Positions 18,105-28,875 of a stretch of DNA of 64,000 nucleotides are shown here, in pieces (within the stretch, counting starts at the first letter, position 1; the number at the start of each line of letters is the position of its first letter). A program made the translations under genes and the position numbers. The notes beneath the pieces are model-generated. The model made no database searches and had not been told where the DNA came from. It saw nothing but the letters and a program-made list of their open reading frames with translations. The stretch is from the NCBI GenBank assembly GCA_963835535.1, contig CAWIFL010000002.1, forward strand, positions 496,001 to 560,000. The letters are read 5' to 3'. Source of the stretch: Fen-1245 sp963835535 (GTDB taxonomy: Bacteria > Gemmatimonadota > Gemmatimonadetes > Gemmatimonadales > JACORV01).

Positions 18105-19349
18105 CTACAGGCCATGATAGCCGAGCTCGTGCCCTTCCCTGGCGACCCGCATCGCCAGCCCGACGGCCAGGAAGCAGGCCAGCAGGAACGACCCACCGTA
18201 GCTGAAGAACGGCAGGGGGATGCCGGTGATCGGCATCACGTTCGCCGTCATCCCGATGTTCTCGAAGATGTGGGTGAAGAAGAGCCCGGCGACCCCGAAA
18301 GCGACCAGGCCCCCGAACGGGTCCGGGCTGCGGCGCGCGGCGCGGACCAGGATGGCGAGCAGGGCGAAGAACAGCCAGAGGGCGATCAGGACCCCGACGA
18401 AGCCCAGCTCCTCGCCCACGACGGAGAAGATGAAGTCGGTGGGCTGGGCCGGCAGGAACGCGAGGCGCTTCTGCGTCCCCATCGTGAACCCCTTCCCGAG
18501 CCACCCTCCGCTCCCGATCGCGATCTTGGACTGGATGATGTGCCAGCCCGTGGCGCGCGGGTCCACGTCCGGATTGAGGAAGGAGATGAACCGGTGCTGC
18601 TGGTAGGGGGCGAGGTGCTTCCAGAGCGGGAAGGCGATGATGCCCATCAGCAGATTCCCGCCGAGGACCGCCATGCTCTCCCACACGTACGGGCGCCAGA
18701 TCAGGAGCAGGACGCACAGAACGAGCATCCAGCCTGCCCAGGTCCACGGGTTGAACGCGAGGAACAGCGAGGCGATCGGGGAGGCGAGCAGGATCAGCAA
18801 CGGGACGCGCACCCCGGCCCAGTAGAGCATCGCGAACAGGATGCCGGCGAACACGATCGCGCTCCCCAGGTCGGGCTGCAGCACGACCAGCCCGGCGGGG
18901 ACGGCGGCGATCACGACTGGCAGCACCAGCTCGCGCAGCGAGTTGGGGGCATCACGCCGCGACGCGAGGTAGCGGGCCAGCATCAGGATGACCGTGATCT
19001 TCACCAGCTCGGACGGCTGGCCCAGGCGCACGCCGCCCAGCGTGATCCAGGAGCGCTCGGATGCGGCCGTGCCGCCGCCGGTCCCGATTGCGAGCGTGAC
19101 GAGGAGGACCAGCAGGCCGGCGGCATAACAGGCGGGGGTCGCCCACTCGAGTAGCCGCGGCGAGACGCGCATGACGAGCACCGCTCCGGTCAGCCCCATC
19201 GCCAGCCAGACGAGCTGGCGGCTCCAGAGGTGGGCCGCCGCCGTGGGCACGTCGGTCTGCCCCGCCGAGTAGAGCACCAGCAGCCCGTAGACTGTCAGGG
19301 CGGCGACCACCGCCGCGAGGGGCGTATCGAGCCGCTTGCCGAAGGTCAT
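18105..19349 (-). CDS. rodA: Rod-shape peptidoglycan polymerase RodA
   Basis: 414 aa SEDS-family membrane glycosyltransferase, about ten transmembrane helices (for example LAAVVAALTVYGLLVLYSAG and PTACYAAGLLVLLVTLAIG-like segments). SEDS landmarks: LQPDLGSAIVF (about 150) and the C-terminal GGSFLLACFLAVGLAMRV. It polymerises lipid II glycan strands with PBP2. The ATG overlaps the mrdA stop (ATGA), completing the cluster mreBCD-mrdA-rodA. Confidence 0.95.
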   Translation of the reverse strand: MTFGKRLDTPLAAVVAALTVYGLLVLYSAGQTDVPTAAAHLWSRQLVWLAMGLTGAVLVMRVSPRLLEWATPACYAAGLLVLLVTLAIGTGGGTAASERSWITLGGVRLGQPSELVKITVILMLARYLASRRDAPNSLRELVLPVVIAAVPAGLVVLQPDLGSAIVFAGILFAMLYWAGVRVPLLILLASPIASLFLAFNPWTWAGWMLVLCVLLLIWRPYVWESMAVLGGNLLMGIIAFPLWKHLAPYQQHRFISFLNPDVDPRATGWHIIQSKIAIGSGGWLGKGFTMGTQKRLAFLPAQPTDFIFSVVGEELGFVGVLIALWLFFALLAILVRAARRSPDPFGGLVAFGVAGLFFTHIFENIGMTANVMPITGIPLPFFSYGGSFLLACFLAVGLAMRVAREGHELGYHGL

Positions 19350-21205
19350 CGGACGGTGCCGGCGATCGCGGAGTCCCCGACCCGGACCGGGGCGGCGCCC
19401 GGACGCTCCTCACCGGGCACCCTGAGCAGTGGCGCGAGCCGCCCGCGCGTGGAATCGGGTCCGAGGAGGTAGCGCTCGATGATGCGCGCGATCGTGGGCG
19501 TGATCCCCGATCCGTGCCCGGCACCCTCGATGATGGCGCCCACGACGATCCTCGGCGCCTCGGCGGGGGCGAACGCGATGAACCAGGCGTGGTCCTTCCC
19601 CTGGTACTGCGTGTTCTGCGCCGTGCCGGTCTTCCCCGCGATATGGAGGGCGGCCAGCCTCGCGCCGCGCGCCGTCCCCTGCTCCACCACGGCCACCAGC
19701 GCCTGCCGGATGCCGGCGAAGATCGAGTCGGGCAGATCCACGCGGGTCGTGCTCGGCGGGGCCCCGGCGAGGATGTGGGGCTGCGGCTCCGGGCCGCCGT
19801 TGGCCAGCGCGGCGTAGAACCGCACCATGTTCACGAGCGTCTGGGCGTTCTCGCCCTGGCCGACGGCGAGGTTCATGGCGACCGCCCGGGTCCATCCTGC
19901 CTTGCCGTAGACGCGGTCGTAGTAGGCGGTGGACGCCGGGAATGCAGGCCGCTGTTCGCCCGGCAGGTCCACCCCGCTCCTGTCGCCGAAGCCGAGGTCC
20001 ATGCCGTCCTGCAGGAAGTCCGGCACGCCGAGGAGGAGGCCGAGCTGGTAGAAGTAGCCGTCGCACGAGTTGGCGATGGCCTGCTCCAGCGTCAGATACC
20101 CGTGGCCGGTGGTCCAGCACTTGAAGAACCGGTTGCCGAACCGGATCCCGCCGATGCAGGGGAGCGGCATCTTCGAGTGGAAGTTCACCAGCCCGCGCTT
20201 CAGGGCCATGACCGCCGTGGCGAGCTTGAAGGTGGAGGCCGGCGGGTAGCGCGCCGCGATCGCGCGGTCGAGGAGCGGCAGGTCCGGATTCTCGTTCAGC
20301 GAGCGCCAGTACGTCGGGTCCACGCCTCCCACGAAGGCGTTGGGATCGTACGACGGGGCCGAGTAGAGCGCGAGGATGTCGCCGCTGCGCGGGTCCATGG
20401 CCACGACGGCGCCGCGGCGGCCCGCCGGGAAGGTGGACGCGACGAAGCGTTGCAGGGCGAGGTCGATGGTGGTGTGCACGCTCTGGCCGGGGACGGCGGG
20501 GAGCGACTGCGCCGCGCCCTCCTCGCGCACCACCCGCCCCATCGCGTCCACCTCGACGAACCGTACGCCGTCGGCGCCCGCGAGCGACGACTCGTACTCC
20601 CGCTCGAGGCCCTCCTTCCCCACGATCGCGCCGAGCGGGCGTCCGCTGTCGGCGCCGGCCAGCTCCTCCTGCGTGGCTTCGCCGACGTAGCCGACCAGGT
20701 GCGCCACCTCGCCGCTGTCCGGATAGGCGCGCTTCGGCTCCGTCTGGACCACCAGGCCCGGGAGCACGGTCCGCCGCTCTTCGAGCGACGCGACCAGCGG
20801 CAGCGGGGCGTTCTTGACGAGGAGCGTGGGCTCGTACGGCGCGTCGTGGTAACGCTGCACCACGCGCCGGACCTCCTCGGAGTCGAGGGGCAGGATCGGC
20901 TCGAGCCGCCGCACCATGGCCAGGAGCGAGTCTTCGTTGACGGCGAGGAGGGAGACCGAGTAGCCGGGGACGTTCTCCGCGATCACCGCCCCGTGCCGAT
21001 CGAGGATGAGGCCACGCGGCGCGGGCAGCGGCACCGGCCGCAGGCGGTTCGACTCGGACTTCAGGCGGTAGGCGCCGTGCTGCAGCACCTGCAGGCGGAA
21101 GAACGCGCCGCTGAGAGCCAAGAAGACGACCGCGAGCACGGTGCGCGCGGCCGACGCGCGCACGGCGAGCAGGAACGGATGGAAGGCGTTGCGCCCGCTG
21201 GTCAT
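19346..21205 (-). CDS. mrdA: Penicillin-binding protein 2 (cell elongation transpeptidase)
   Basis: 619 aa. Short cytoplasmic tail and one transmembrane helix (about 22-42), then the pedestal domain (RPVPLPAPRGLILDRHG) and the transpeptidase domain. Active-site motifs: SxxK in PPASTFKLATAVM, SCD (SxN/D motif) in ANSCDGYFYQLG and KTG in AGKTGTAQN. ATG 21205 overlaps the mreD stop (ATGA). It works with RodA in lateral wall synthesis. The frame is open to 21436 but that part lies inside mreD. Confidence 0.96.
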   Translation of the reverse strand: MTSGRNAFHPFLLAVRASAARTVLAVVFLALSGAFFRLQVLQHGAYRLKSESNRLRPVPLPAPRGLILDRHGAVIAENVPGYSVSLLAVNEDSLLAMVRRLEPILPLDSEEVRRVVQRYHDAPYEPTLLVKNAPLPLVASLEERRTVLPGLVVQTEPKRAYPDSGEVAHLVGYVGEATQEELAGADSGRPLGAIVGKEGLEREYESSLAGADGVRFVEVDAMGRVVREEGAAQSLPAVPGQSVHTTIDLALQRFVASTFPAGRRGAVVAMDPRSGDILALYSAPSYDPNAFVGGVDPTYWRSLNENPDLPLLDRAIAARYPPASTFKLATAVMALKRGLVNFHSKMPLPCIGGIRFGNRFFKCWTTGHGYLTLEQAIANSCDGYFYQLGLLLGVPDFLQDGMDLGFGDRSGVDLPGEQRPAFPASTAYYDRVYGKAGWTRAVAMNLAVGQGENAQTLVNMVRFYAALANGGPEPQPHILAGAPPSTTRVDLPDSIFAGIRQALVAVVEQGTARGARLAALHIAGKTGTAQNTQYQGKDHAWFIAFAPAEAPRIVVGAIIEGAGHGSGITPTIARIIERYLLGPDSTRGRLAPLLRVPGEERPGAAPVRVGDSAIAGTVR

Positions 21206-21699
21206 CGGGACGGCACCGCGGTGAGCCAGCCGCGCAGCAGCAGCAGCGCGACGAGCGCGGCGGCGGCGGTGCTGAGCGCGGCGGCCGGCGACAGGACGAG
21301 GAGCTGAAGCCCGAGCGCGCCGCCCCGCAGCTGGTTGCTCGCCGCGACCTCGAGGATGTCCCGGACCCAGCTCGCCGCGAAGACGATGAGGGCGTTCACC
21401 AGCAGGTTGTCGGCGAAGACGACCGCCTTGAGCCACCCGGCCGCGAACCCGACGATGGTGAGGGCGAAGGCCCCCGCCCCGAACGTCGTGGGGGCCACGG
21501 CGTCCGAGAGCAGGCCGACGACGAACCCGGCGACCGCCCCGACGGCCGGGCGCGTGCGGATCGCGAGGAACACCAGCGCCACCAGGATCAGATCGGGCGC
21601 GAAGCGGGACGGGGCGAACAGGGGGCGGAGCGCGAAGTGCAGCACCACCAGCAGCAGGAGGACTGCGGTGAGCTTGACGCGATCGGGCGGGAGTCTCAC
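21202..21699 (-). CDS. mreD: Rod shape-determining protein MreD
   Basis: 165 aa, about five transmembrane helices (KLTAVLLLLVVLHFALRPLF, APDLILVALVFLAIRTRP, GAVAGFVVGLLSDAV, GAGAFALTIVGFAAG and the C-terminal Ala/Leu helix). GLLSDAVAPTTFG fits the MreD core. GTG 21699 overlaps the mreC stop (GTGA). Its place between mreC and mrdA supports the call more than sequence, as MreD is poorly conserved. Confidence 0.9.
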   Translation of the reverse strand: MRLPPDRVKLTAVLLLLVVLHFALRPLFAPSRFAPDLILVALVFLAIRTRPAVGAVAGFVVGLLSDAVAPTTFGAGAFALTIVGFAAGWLKAVVFADNLLVNALIVFAASWVRDILEVAASNQLRGGALGLQLLVLSPAAALSTAAAALVALLLLRGWLTAVPSR

Positions 21700-22562
21700 G
21701 GCTGGACGCCCGAGTCGCCGGGCGCCGGCAGCGTGTCGAAGGCCGCAGTGAGCGTGTCGGCCGCGCGCTCCAGCCTCAGCACCATCACGTGGCTCACTTG
21801 CGCCGGATGGACCGCCGGCTTGAGCAGGTAGGTCCGCTCCCACCCGGCCGTCTCGCTCAGCTGGCCCTGCACGGTGCCGATCGGGATGCCGCGCGGGAAG
21901 ATGCCGCCCAGTCCCGACGTCACCACCGGCGCGCCGATCGGGAGGCTCTCCCGGTAGGCGATCCCCGTCAGCTCCATGACATCGCCCTGCGTCTCGCCGC
22001 GCCGGGCGGCGACGATGCCGAAGATCCGGCCTCCCTCGACCATGGCGCTCACCCGGAAGTCGGGGTGACTCCACGCCATCGCCACGCTGGTGTGCGCGTC
22101 CACGCTGAGCACCGAGCCGACCAGGCCGGCCGGCGCCACCACCGGAGCCAGCTGCTCGACCCCCTCGCGGCGCCCGGCGGAGAGGAGCAGGGTCAGGCCG
22201 TCCGTCATCCCGGTCTGGTGCAGGACCTCGGCGCTCACGTACCCATAGTCCAGCCGCCCGCCCAGCCGCAGCAGCGCCCGGAGCTGCGCGTTCTCGGCGC
22301 GGAGATCGGGAAGAAGGGCGGCGGCGAGTGCCAGCGAGTCCCGCTGGGCGCGGAGGGCCAGCACGTCCTGGCGTTGCTCGCGCGAGACGGTCGCCTGCCG
22401 CTCCGCCGTCACCACGGGGAGGAGCACGGTCCGGCGCAGGGACGACGCGATGGGCAGGCGCAGCGCTTCCGGCAGGGCGAGGGCGACGAGGGACAGCACC
22501 AGGCAGACGACGAAGACGGCCGTGTCGGCGCGCGATCCGTACCGCTCGGTCCCGATCGTCAC
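21696..22562 (-). CDS. mreC: Rod shape-determining protein MreC
   Basis: 288 aa. One N-terminal transmembrane segment (about 13-30) and a short coiled coil (about 50-90, ending LRAENAQLRALL) are followed by the periplasmic beta domain with APAGLVGSVLSV, SVAMAWSHPDFRVSAMV and VVTSGLGGIFPRGIPIGTV, the MreC signature. It scaffolds the elongasome in the periplasm. Separated from mreB by 7 nt. Confidence 0.95.
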   Translation of the reverse strand: MTIGTERYGSRADTAVFVVCLVLSLVALALPEALRLPIASSLRRTVLLPVVTAERQATVSREQRQDVLALRAQRDSLALAAALLPDLRAENAQLRALLRLGGRLDYGYVSAEVLHQTGMTDGLTLLLSAGRREGVEQLAPVVAPAGLVGSVLSVDAHTSVAMAWSHPDFRVSAMVEGGRIFGIVAARRGETQGDVMELTGIAYRESLPIGAPVVTSGLGGIFPRGIPIGTVQGQLSETAGWERTYLLKPAVHPAQVSHVMVLRLERAADTLTAAFDTLPAPGDSGVQP

Positions 22563-22569
22563 GGCCGGA

Positions 22570-23607
22570 TCAGGTGGTCAGAACGGTGCGGTACTTCTCC
22601 GGATCGTCGAGGATGCGTCCGGTGCCGCGCACGACGCAGGTCAGCGGGTCCTCGTCCACGTGGATCGGCAGCCCCGTTTCGTGCGAGAGCAGGATGTCGA
22701 GGCCGCGGATCAATGAGCCGCCGCCCGTCATCACGATGCCGCGGTCCACGATGTCGCTCGCCAGCTCGGGGGGCGTGATCTCCAGCGCGCGCCGCACCGC
22801 GTCCACGATCTGCTGGATCGGCTCCTGCAGCGCCGCGCGGATCTCGTCGGAGCGCACCGTCACGGTCTTCGGGATCCCCGAGACCAGGTCGCGCCCCTTC
22901 ACCTCCATCTCCTGCTCGTCCCCGACCGGCGCCGCGCTCCCGATCTCGATCTTGATCCGCTCGGCCGTCGGCTCGCCGATCAGCACGTTGTGGTTCTTCC
23001 GCATGTGCTGCACGATCGCGACGTCCATCTCGTCGCCGCCGGTGCGGATCGAGGTGTCGCACACGATCCCCGACAGCGCGATCACCGCGATCTCGGTCGT
23101 GCCGCCGCCGATGTCGATGACCATGTTCCCGGTCGGCGTCTCGATCGGCAGCCCCACGCCGATCGCCGCCGCCATCGGCTCGGCCACCATGTACACTTCC
23201 TTGGCGCCGGCCGACTGCGCGCTGTCGCGCACCGCGCGCTTCTCCACCTCGGTGATCCCGCTCGGCACGCAGACGATCACCTTCGGCTTCACGCGGAAGA
23301 CGTGCTTGTTGATGATGGAGGAGAGGAAGTAGCGCAGCATCTTCTCGGTGACGTCGAAATCCGCGATCACGCCGTCCTTGAGCGGCCGCACCGCCATGAT
23401 CCCGTCGGGCGTGCGCCCGAGCATCCGCTTCGCCTCCAGACCGATGCCCTTGATCCGCCCGGTCGTCTTCTCCAGCGCCACGACCGAGGGTTCGTTCAGC
23501 ACGATGCCCTCGCCGCGCACGTAGATGAGCGTGTTCGCGGTGCCCAAATCCACGGCAATCTCGTTGGCGGGCAGCCACGACCCGGGGTTCCACGACAACA
23601 TCTTCAT
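22570..23607 (-). CDS. mreB: Rod shape-determining actin MreB
   Basis: 345 aa. Actin/Hsp70 ATPase fold: VDLGTANTLIYVRGEGIVLNEPS (phosphate 1), VIDIGGGTTEIAVI (phosphate 2) and MTGGGSLIRGLD (adenosine motif). Forms membrane filaments that guide wall insertion. Start at ATG 23607 (MKMLSW); a second ATG two codons later is also possible. First gene of the elongation cluster, with its own promoter at 23660. Confidence 0.97.
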   Translation of the reverse strand: MKMLSWNPGSWLPANEIAVDLGTANTLIYVRGEGIVLNEPSVVALEKTTGRIKGIGLEAKRMLGRTPDGIMAVRPLKDGVIADFDVTEKMLRYFLSSIINKHVFRVKPKVIVCVPSGITEVEKRAVRDSAQSAGAKEVYMVAEPMAAAIGVGLPIETPTGNMVIDIGGGTTEIAVIALSGIVCDTSIRTGGDEMDVAIVQHMRKNHNVLIGEPTAERIKIEIGSAAPVGDEQEMEVKGRDLVSGIPKTVTVRSDEIRAALQEPIQQIVDAVRRALEITPPELASDIVDRGIVMTGGGSLIRGLDILLSHETGLPIHVDEDPLTCVVRGTGRILDDPEKYRTVLTT

Positions 23608-23659
23608 TCCGGTTAAAGACCCACTGGAGGGGGAGCGTGTAACTCGTTGGCCGGTCATT

Positions 23660-23688
23660 AACATAGCCCGGGCCCAGGTCCGGGGCAA
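23660..23688 (-). promoter_or_regulatory. Sigma70-type promoter of the mreBCD-mrdA-rodA cluster
   Basis: TTGCCC (23683-23688), 17-nt spacer, TATGTT (23660-23665) on the - strand, followed by a 5' leader of about 45 nt before mreB. Divergent from the ferredoxin promoter 8 nt away. Confidence 0.68.
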
Positions 23689-23695
23689 CCGCGGC

Positions 23696-23725
23696 TTGAC
23701 ACCGTTCCCGCGCCCCGGCTATGCT
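23696..23725 (+). promoter_or_regulatory. Consensus promoter of the ferredoxin gene (leaderless geometry)
   Basis: Perfect TTGACA (23696-23701), 18-nt spacer, TATGCT (23720-23725), then 8 nt to ATG 23734. Transcription should start at 23732-23734, leaving no room for a ribosome site. Confidence 0.78.
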
Positions 23726-23733
23726 GCGCGCCC

Positions 23734-23943
23734 ATGCCTCGCCCTGCCGTAGCCCGTCGCATCGCGGTCGTGGACACCGTCGCCTGCGACGCCTGCGGCC
23801 TGTGCATGCCGCTGTGCCCCCCCGAGGCGATCCACATGACCCGGCGCGGGCTGGAGGTGGAGGCCGAGACCTGCACCGGGTGCGAGAAGTGCATCGCCCC
23901 CTGCCCCGTCGGCGCGCTGGAGATGGTGGATGCCGACCGCTGA
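23734..23943 (+). CDS. 2[4Fe-4S] ferredoxin
   Basis: 69 aa with two classical cluster motifs: CDACGLCMPLCP (about 22-33) and CTGCEKCIAPCP (about 47-58). Eight Cys in total, as for two [4Fe-4S] clusters. It overlaps the next gene, a geranylgeranyl reductase-family flavoprotein, by 14 nt, so the ferredoxin is very likely its electron donor. A ferredoxin-GGR gene pair is known from Methanosarcina. Probably translated from a leaderless mRNA. Confidence 0.92.
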   Translation: MPRPAVARRIAVVDTVACDACGLCMPLCPPEAIHMTRRGLEVEAETCTGCEKCIAPCPVGALEMVDADR

Positions 23944-25111
23944 CGTCCTGGTGGTGGGCGGGGGGCCGGCGGGCTGCGTCGCCGCCTGGGAGGCGGCCGC
24001 CGCCGGCGCGGGCCACGTGCTCCTGATCGAGCGGGACCGGGCCATCGGGGCGCCGGTCCGCTGCGCCGAGGGCGTGGGGAGCGAGGGCCTGCGGGAGTTC
24101 CTGAACCCGGACGGCGCGCCCTGGGTCGCCCGCAAGATCACCAAGGTCATCCTCTGGGCGCCGGACGACACGGAAGTGGTGCTCGGGAGCCGCGACGTCG
24201 GGTACGTGCTCGACCGCACGCGGTTCGAGCCGGCGCTGGCCGACCTCGCGGCGCAGGCCGGCGCCGAGATCCGGATCGGCACCGAGGCGGTGCGGATGGA
24301 GCGCGCGAACGGCGCGTGGCAGGTCTCGCTGCGCGGGCCGAGGGGCGGCGAGACCTGGAAGGCGAAGGTGGTGATCGGCGCCGACGGCGTGGAGACGATG
24401 GTGGGCCGCTGGGCGGGGCTCGACACGCGGGTCGCCTCGCGGGACATGGAGTCGTGCGCGCAGTACGTCGTCGGCAACATCGAGTTCGACCCCGACGCCA
24501 TCTACCTGCAGTTCGGCCCCAGCGTCGCCCCGGGCGGCTACGCCTGGATCTTCCCCAAGGGCGTCGGCGTGGCCAACGTCGGGCTCGGCGTGGTGGCCCT
24601 GCGCTCGGACGGCCGCAACGCGCGCGCGTACCTCGACGACTACCTCGCGAAGCACTTCCCGCACGGGACCGTGACCGGTCTCACGGTCGGCGGCGTGATC
24701 AGCGGCGTGACCGTGAAACGCACCGTCGCCGACGGCGTGATCCTCGCGGGCGACGCCGCCCACATGATCAATCCACTGTCGGGAGGCGGGATCATCAATG
24801 CGATGAAGGCGGGGCGGCTGGCGGGCCGGCACGCGGCGCGCGCGCTCCGCGCGGGCGACACCTCAGCGGCGAGCCTGCAGGCCTACCACGACGAGTGGAT
24901 GGAGCTGCTGGGGCACTCGCACACGCTGTACTACAAGCTCAAGGAAACGATCAACAAGTTCGACGACGACTTCCTGAACCGGATCGCCCGGACGGTCAAC
25001 GGGATCCCGATCGAGAAGCGCACGCTGGGCCGGGTCATGGCGTCCGCCCTGGCCCATCACCCGACGCTGCTTCCTATCGCCGCCAGGCTCTTCGTGCAGG
25101 AGTTCTGCTGA
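23930..25111 (+). CDS. Geranylgeranyl reductase-family FAD oxidoreductase
   Basis: 393 aa. N-terminal Rossmann FAD motif DVLVVGGGPAGCVAAWEAA (about 5-23), the GGR-type PVRCAEGVG motif with conserved Cys (about 43), the NAD(P)H/FAD GADGVE motif, and the second FAD motif VILAGDAAHMINPLSGGGI (about 270-288). The family saturates isoprenoid double bonds (archaeal lipids, chlorophyll phytyl chain, menaquinone side chain in MenJ). In a bacterium without archaeal lipids, menaquinone or another polyprenyl chain is the likely substrate (inference). Confidence 0.85.
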   Translation: MPTADVLVVGGGPAGCVAAWEAAAAGAGHVLLIERDRAIGAPVRCAEGVGSEGLREFLNPDGAPWVARKITKVILWAPDDTEVVLGSRDVGYVLDRTRFEPALADLAAQAGAEIRIGTEAVRMERANGAWQVSLRGPRGGETWKAKVVIGADGVETMVGRWAGLDTRVASRDMESCAQYVVGNIEFDPDAIYLQFGPSVAPGGYAWIFPKGVGVANVGLGVVALRSDGRNARAYLDDYLAKHFPHGTVTGLTVGGVISGVTVKRTVADGVILAGDAAHMINPLSGGGIINAMKAGRLAGRHAARALRAGDTSAASLQAYHDEWMELLGHSHTLYYKLKETINKFDDDFLNRIARTVNGIPIEKRTLGRVMASALAHHPTLLPIAARLFVQEFC

Positions 25112-25129
25112 CGCGCCGCGCCTGGCCGC

Positions 25130-25528
25130 TCAGTGCGTTCGGCTCACGATCTGGATCACCCCGTTGCCGGTCCCCAGTCCGAAGCGCGACTCCGCCTCGC
25201 TCGGCGTGTAGTAACGCACCTCCTGCGCCGAGGTGGTCATGAAGGTCGCCAGCGCGTCGGCCCCCCCATGCATAATGTTGTCCAGGAACACGACGACGTT
25301 CTGGACCTCGGTCTCGTTGAACGACAACTGGTAGTTCCGCTGCAGCCACCGCGGGCGATGCGAGCGGATGTAGCTCGCCAGATCGGTCACCGGCGCCGCT
25401 CGCAGCTCCTCCGAGCTGATCAGGTTCTCGCTGCTACCGCCCGAGTCCCCCGGGTGCTGCCCCGCGCTCGCACACGCGGCCGCGGCCAGCACGGCGAACG
25501 TCGCGACGCCCAAGCGCAATTGTGCCAT
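25130..25528 (-). CDS. Second TonB-plug-like lipoprotein
   Basis: 132 aa. A signal peptide with the lipobox VLAAAAC (Cys about 19) and a Ser/Gly linker precede a plug-like core. NVVVFLDNIMHGG, ALATFMTTSAQEVRYYTPSEA and GNGVIQIVSRTH parallel the VYLDGVEM, DVREVRRLSA and GGAILVFLKRG elements of the protein at 5016. No barrel follows. GAGGAGGACCG precedes the ATG. It sits 14 nt after ettA on the same strand. Fold by resemblance; role unknown. Confidence 0.72.
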   Translation of the reverse strand: MAQLRLGVATFAVLAAAACASAGQHPGDSGGSSENLISSEELRAAPVTDLASYIRSHRPRWLQRNYQLSFNETEVQNVVVFLDNIMHGGADALATFMTTSAQEVRYYTPSEAESRFGLGTGNGVIQIVSRTH

Positions 25529-25542
25529 CGGTCCTCCTCGGC

Positions 25543-27215
<1,673 letters not shown>

Positions 27216-27219
<4 letters not shown>

Positions 27220-28865
27220 GCGGCTCCCGGCACGACGGCTGAGGGCAGGAAGTGGGGGACGCGGCGCATCCGGCTGGCCTGCTCGTACGCGAACGCCGCC
27301 TTGATGAGCGTCGCCTCGCTCCACGCGCGGCCGAAGAACGACAGGCCGACGGGCAGCCCCGACACCTGACCCATCGGCACGGTGACGTGCGGATAGCCGG
27401 CCACGGCGGCCGGCGTCGTGCAGTTGCCGGCCACGGCGTCGCCGTTGACGTAATCGGTGAGCCAGGCGGGAGCCTGCGTCGGGCAGATGATCGCGCCGAG
27501 CCGGTGCCGCGCCATCACCGCGTCGATCCCCTCGTTCCGGGCGTAGCGCCGGCAGCGCGCCAACGCCGTCCGGTACGCGGGCGACGTGATCGGCCCCTTC
27601 TTCTGCGCCTGCTCGAACAGCTCCTGCGCGAAGAACGGCATCTCGCGGGCGCGGTTCTGCTCGTCGAAAGCGATGACGTCGGCGAGCGTCCTTACCGGGG
27701 CGCCCGGCCCGAGCGCCGCGAGGTAGGCCCGGAGGTCGGCCTTGAATTCGGTGAGCAGAACCTCCTGCTCGGCGCCGCCGAGATGGTCCTCGGTCGTGAG
27801 GTCGGCCGGGTCCACGATCACGGCCCCGGCGTCGCGGAGGACGCGCAGCGCGTCCTCGAACAGCGCGTCCACCGCGGGGTTGTAGCCGGTGTAGCGCTTG
27901 CGGGCGACACCGAGCCGGAGACCCTTGAGGCCGCCGGGATCGAGGAGGCGCGTGTAGTCGGCGCCGTGTGCGGCGCTGCCGCGCGTCGCCGGGTCGCGCG
28001 GATCCCGGCCCGCCAGCGCCGACAGTAGAGCCGCCGCGTCGGCGACGGTCCTGGTGAGCGGGCCCGCCGTGTCCTGCGTGTGTGAGATCGGGATGATGCC
28101 CGACCGGCTCACGAGGCCGACCGTCGGCTTGATTCCCACCAGCCCGCACGTCGCGCCGGGGGACGTTATGGAGCCGTCCGTCTCGGTCCCGACCGCGATC
28201 GCGCACAGGTTGGCCGCGACCGCCGCCGCGGAGCCGCTGCTCGAGCCCGACGGCGACCGGTCGAGCGCGTACGGATTGTGGCACTGGCCGCCGCGGCCGC
28301 TCCACCCGCTCGACGAATGGGTCGAGCGAATGTTCGCCCACTCGCTCAGGTTCGCCTTGCCCAGGATGACCGCGCCGGCGGCCCGCAGCCGCTCCGCCAC
28401 GAACGAATCCCGCGGCGCGATGGACGCCGCCAGCGCCAGGGAGCCCGCGCTGGTGTGCATCCGGTCCGCCGTGTCGATGTTGTCCTTGATGAGCACGGGG
28501 ATGCCGTGCAGCGGCCCGCGCGCCCCCTTGCTGGCGCGCTCGGCGTCCAGCTGCGCCGCGATCGCCAGGGCGTCGGGATTGAGCTCGATGATCGTGTGGA
28601 GCGCCGGTCCGCGCTGATCCAGCTCCTCGATCCGCGCCAGGTACTGCTCGGCCAAGGCGCGCGACGTCCACCGCCCGGACCGCATCCCGTCCTGGAGCTG
28701 CGCGACCGTCATCTCCTCCAGCTCGAACGCGGCCAGGGCGGGAGGGCGTGCGCTGATGCGCGCCACCGCCCGCCGCGCGGGCCAGGTCAGGTCCGCCGCC
28801 GCGAGGACCCCTCCGGCGAGGCCCATGCCGAGGAATCCCCGGCGGCTCAGGTCACCTTGATGCAT
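27216..28865 (-). CDS. Tat-exported amidase-signature hydrolase
   Basis: 549 aa. A twin-arginine signal (SRRGFLGMGLAGG) heads the protein. The amidase signature domain has the Lys of GIPVLIKDNID (about 123), the cis-Ser in PSGSSSGSAAAVAAN and the nucleophilic Ser in TETDGSITSPGATCGLVG, so the Ser-cisSer-Lys triad is complete. Hydrolyses an amide outside the cytoplasm; substrate unknown. Resembles secreted amidases related to GatA and peptide amidase rather than the tRNA enzyme. A Tat-exported enzyme sharing a start/stop overlap with a ribosomal factor (ettA) is only a positional link. Confidence 0.9.
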
Positions 28866-28875
28866 CGCCCTCCTC

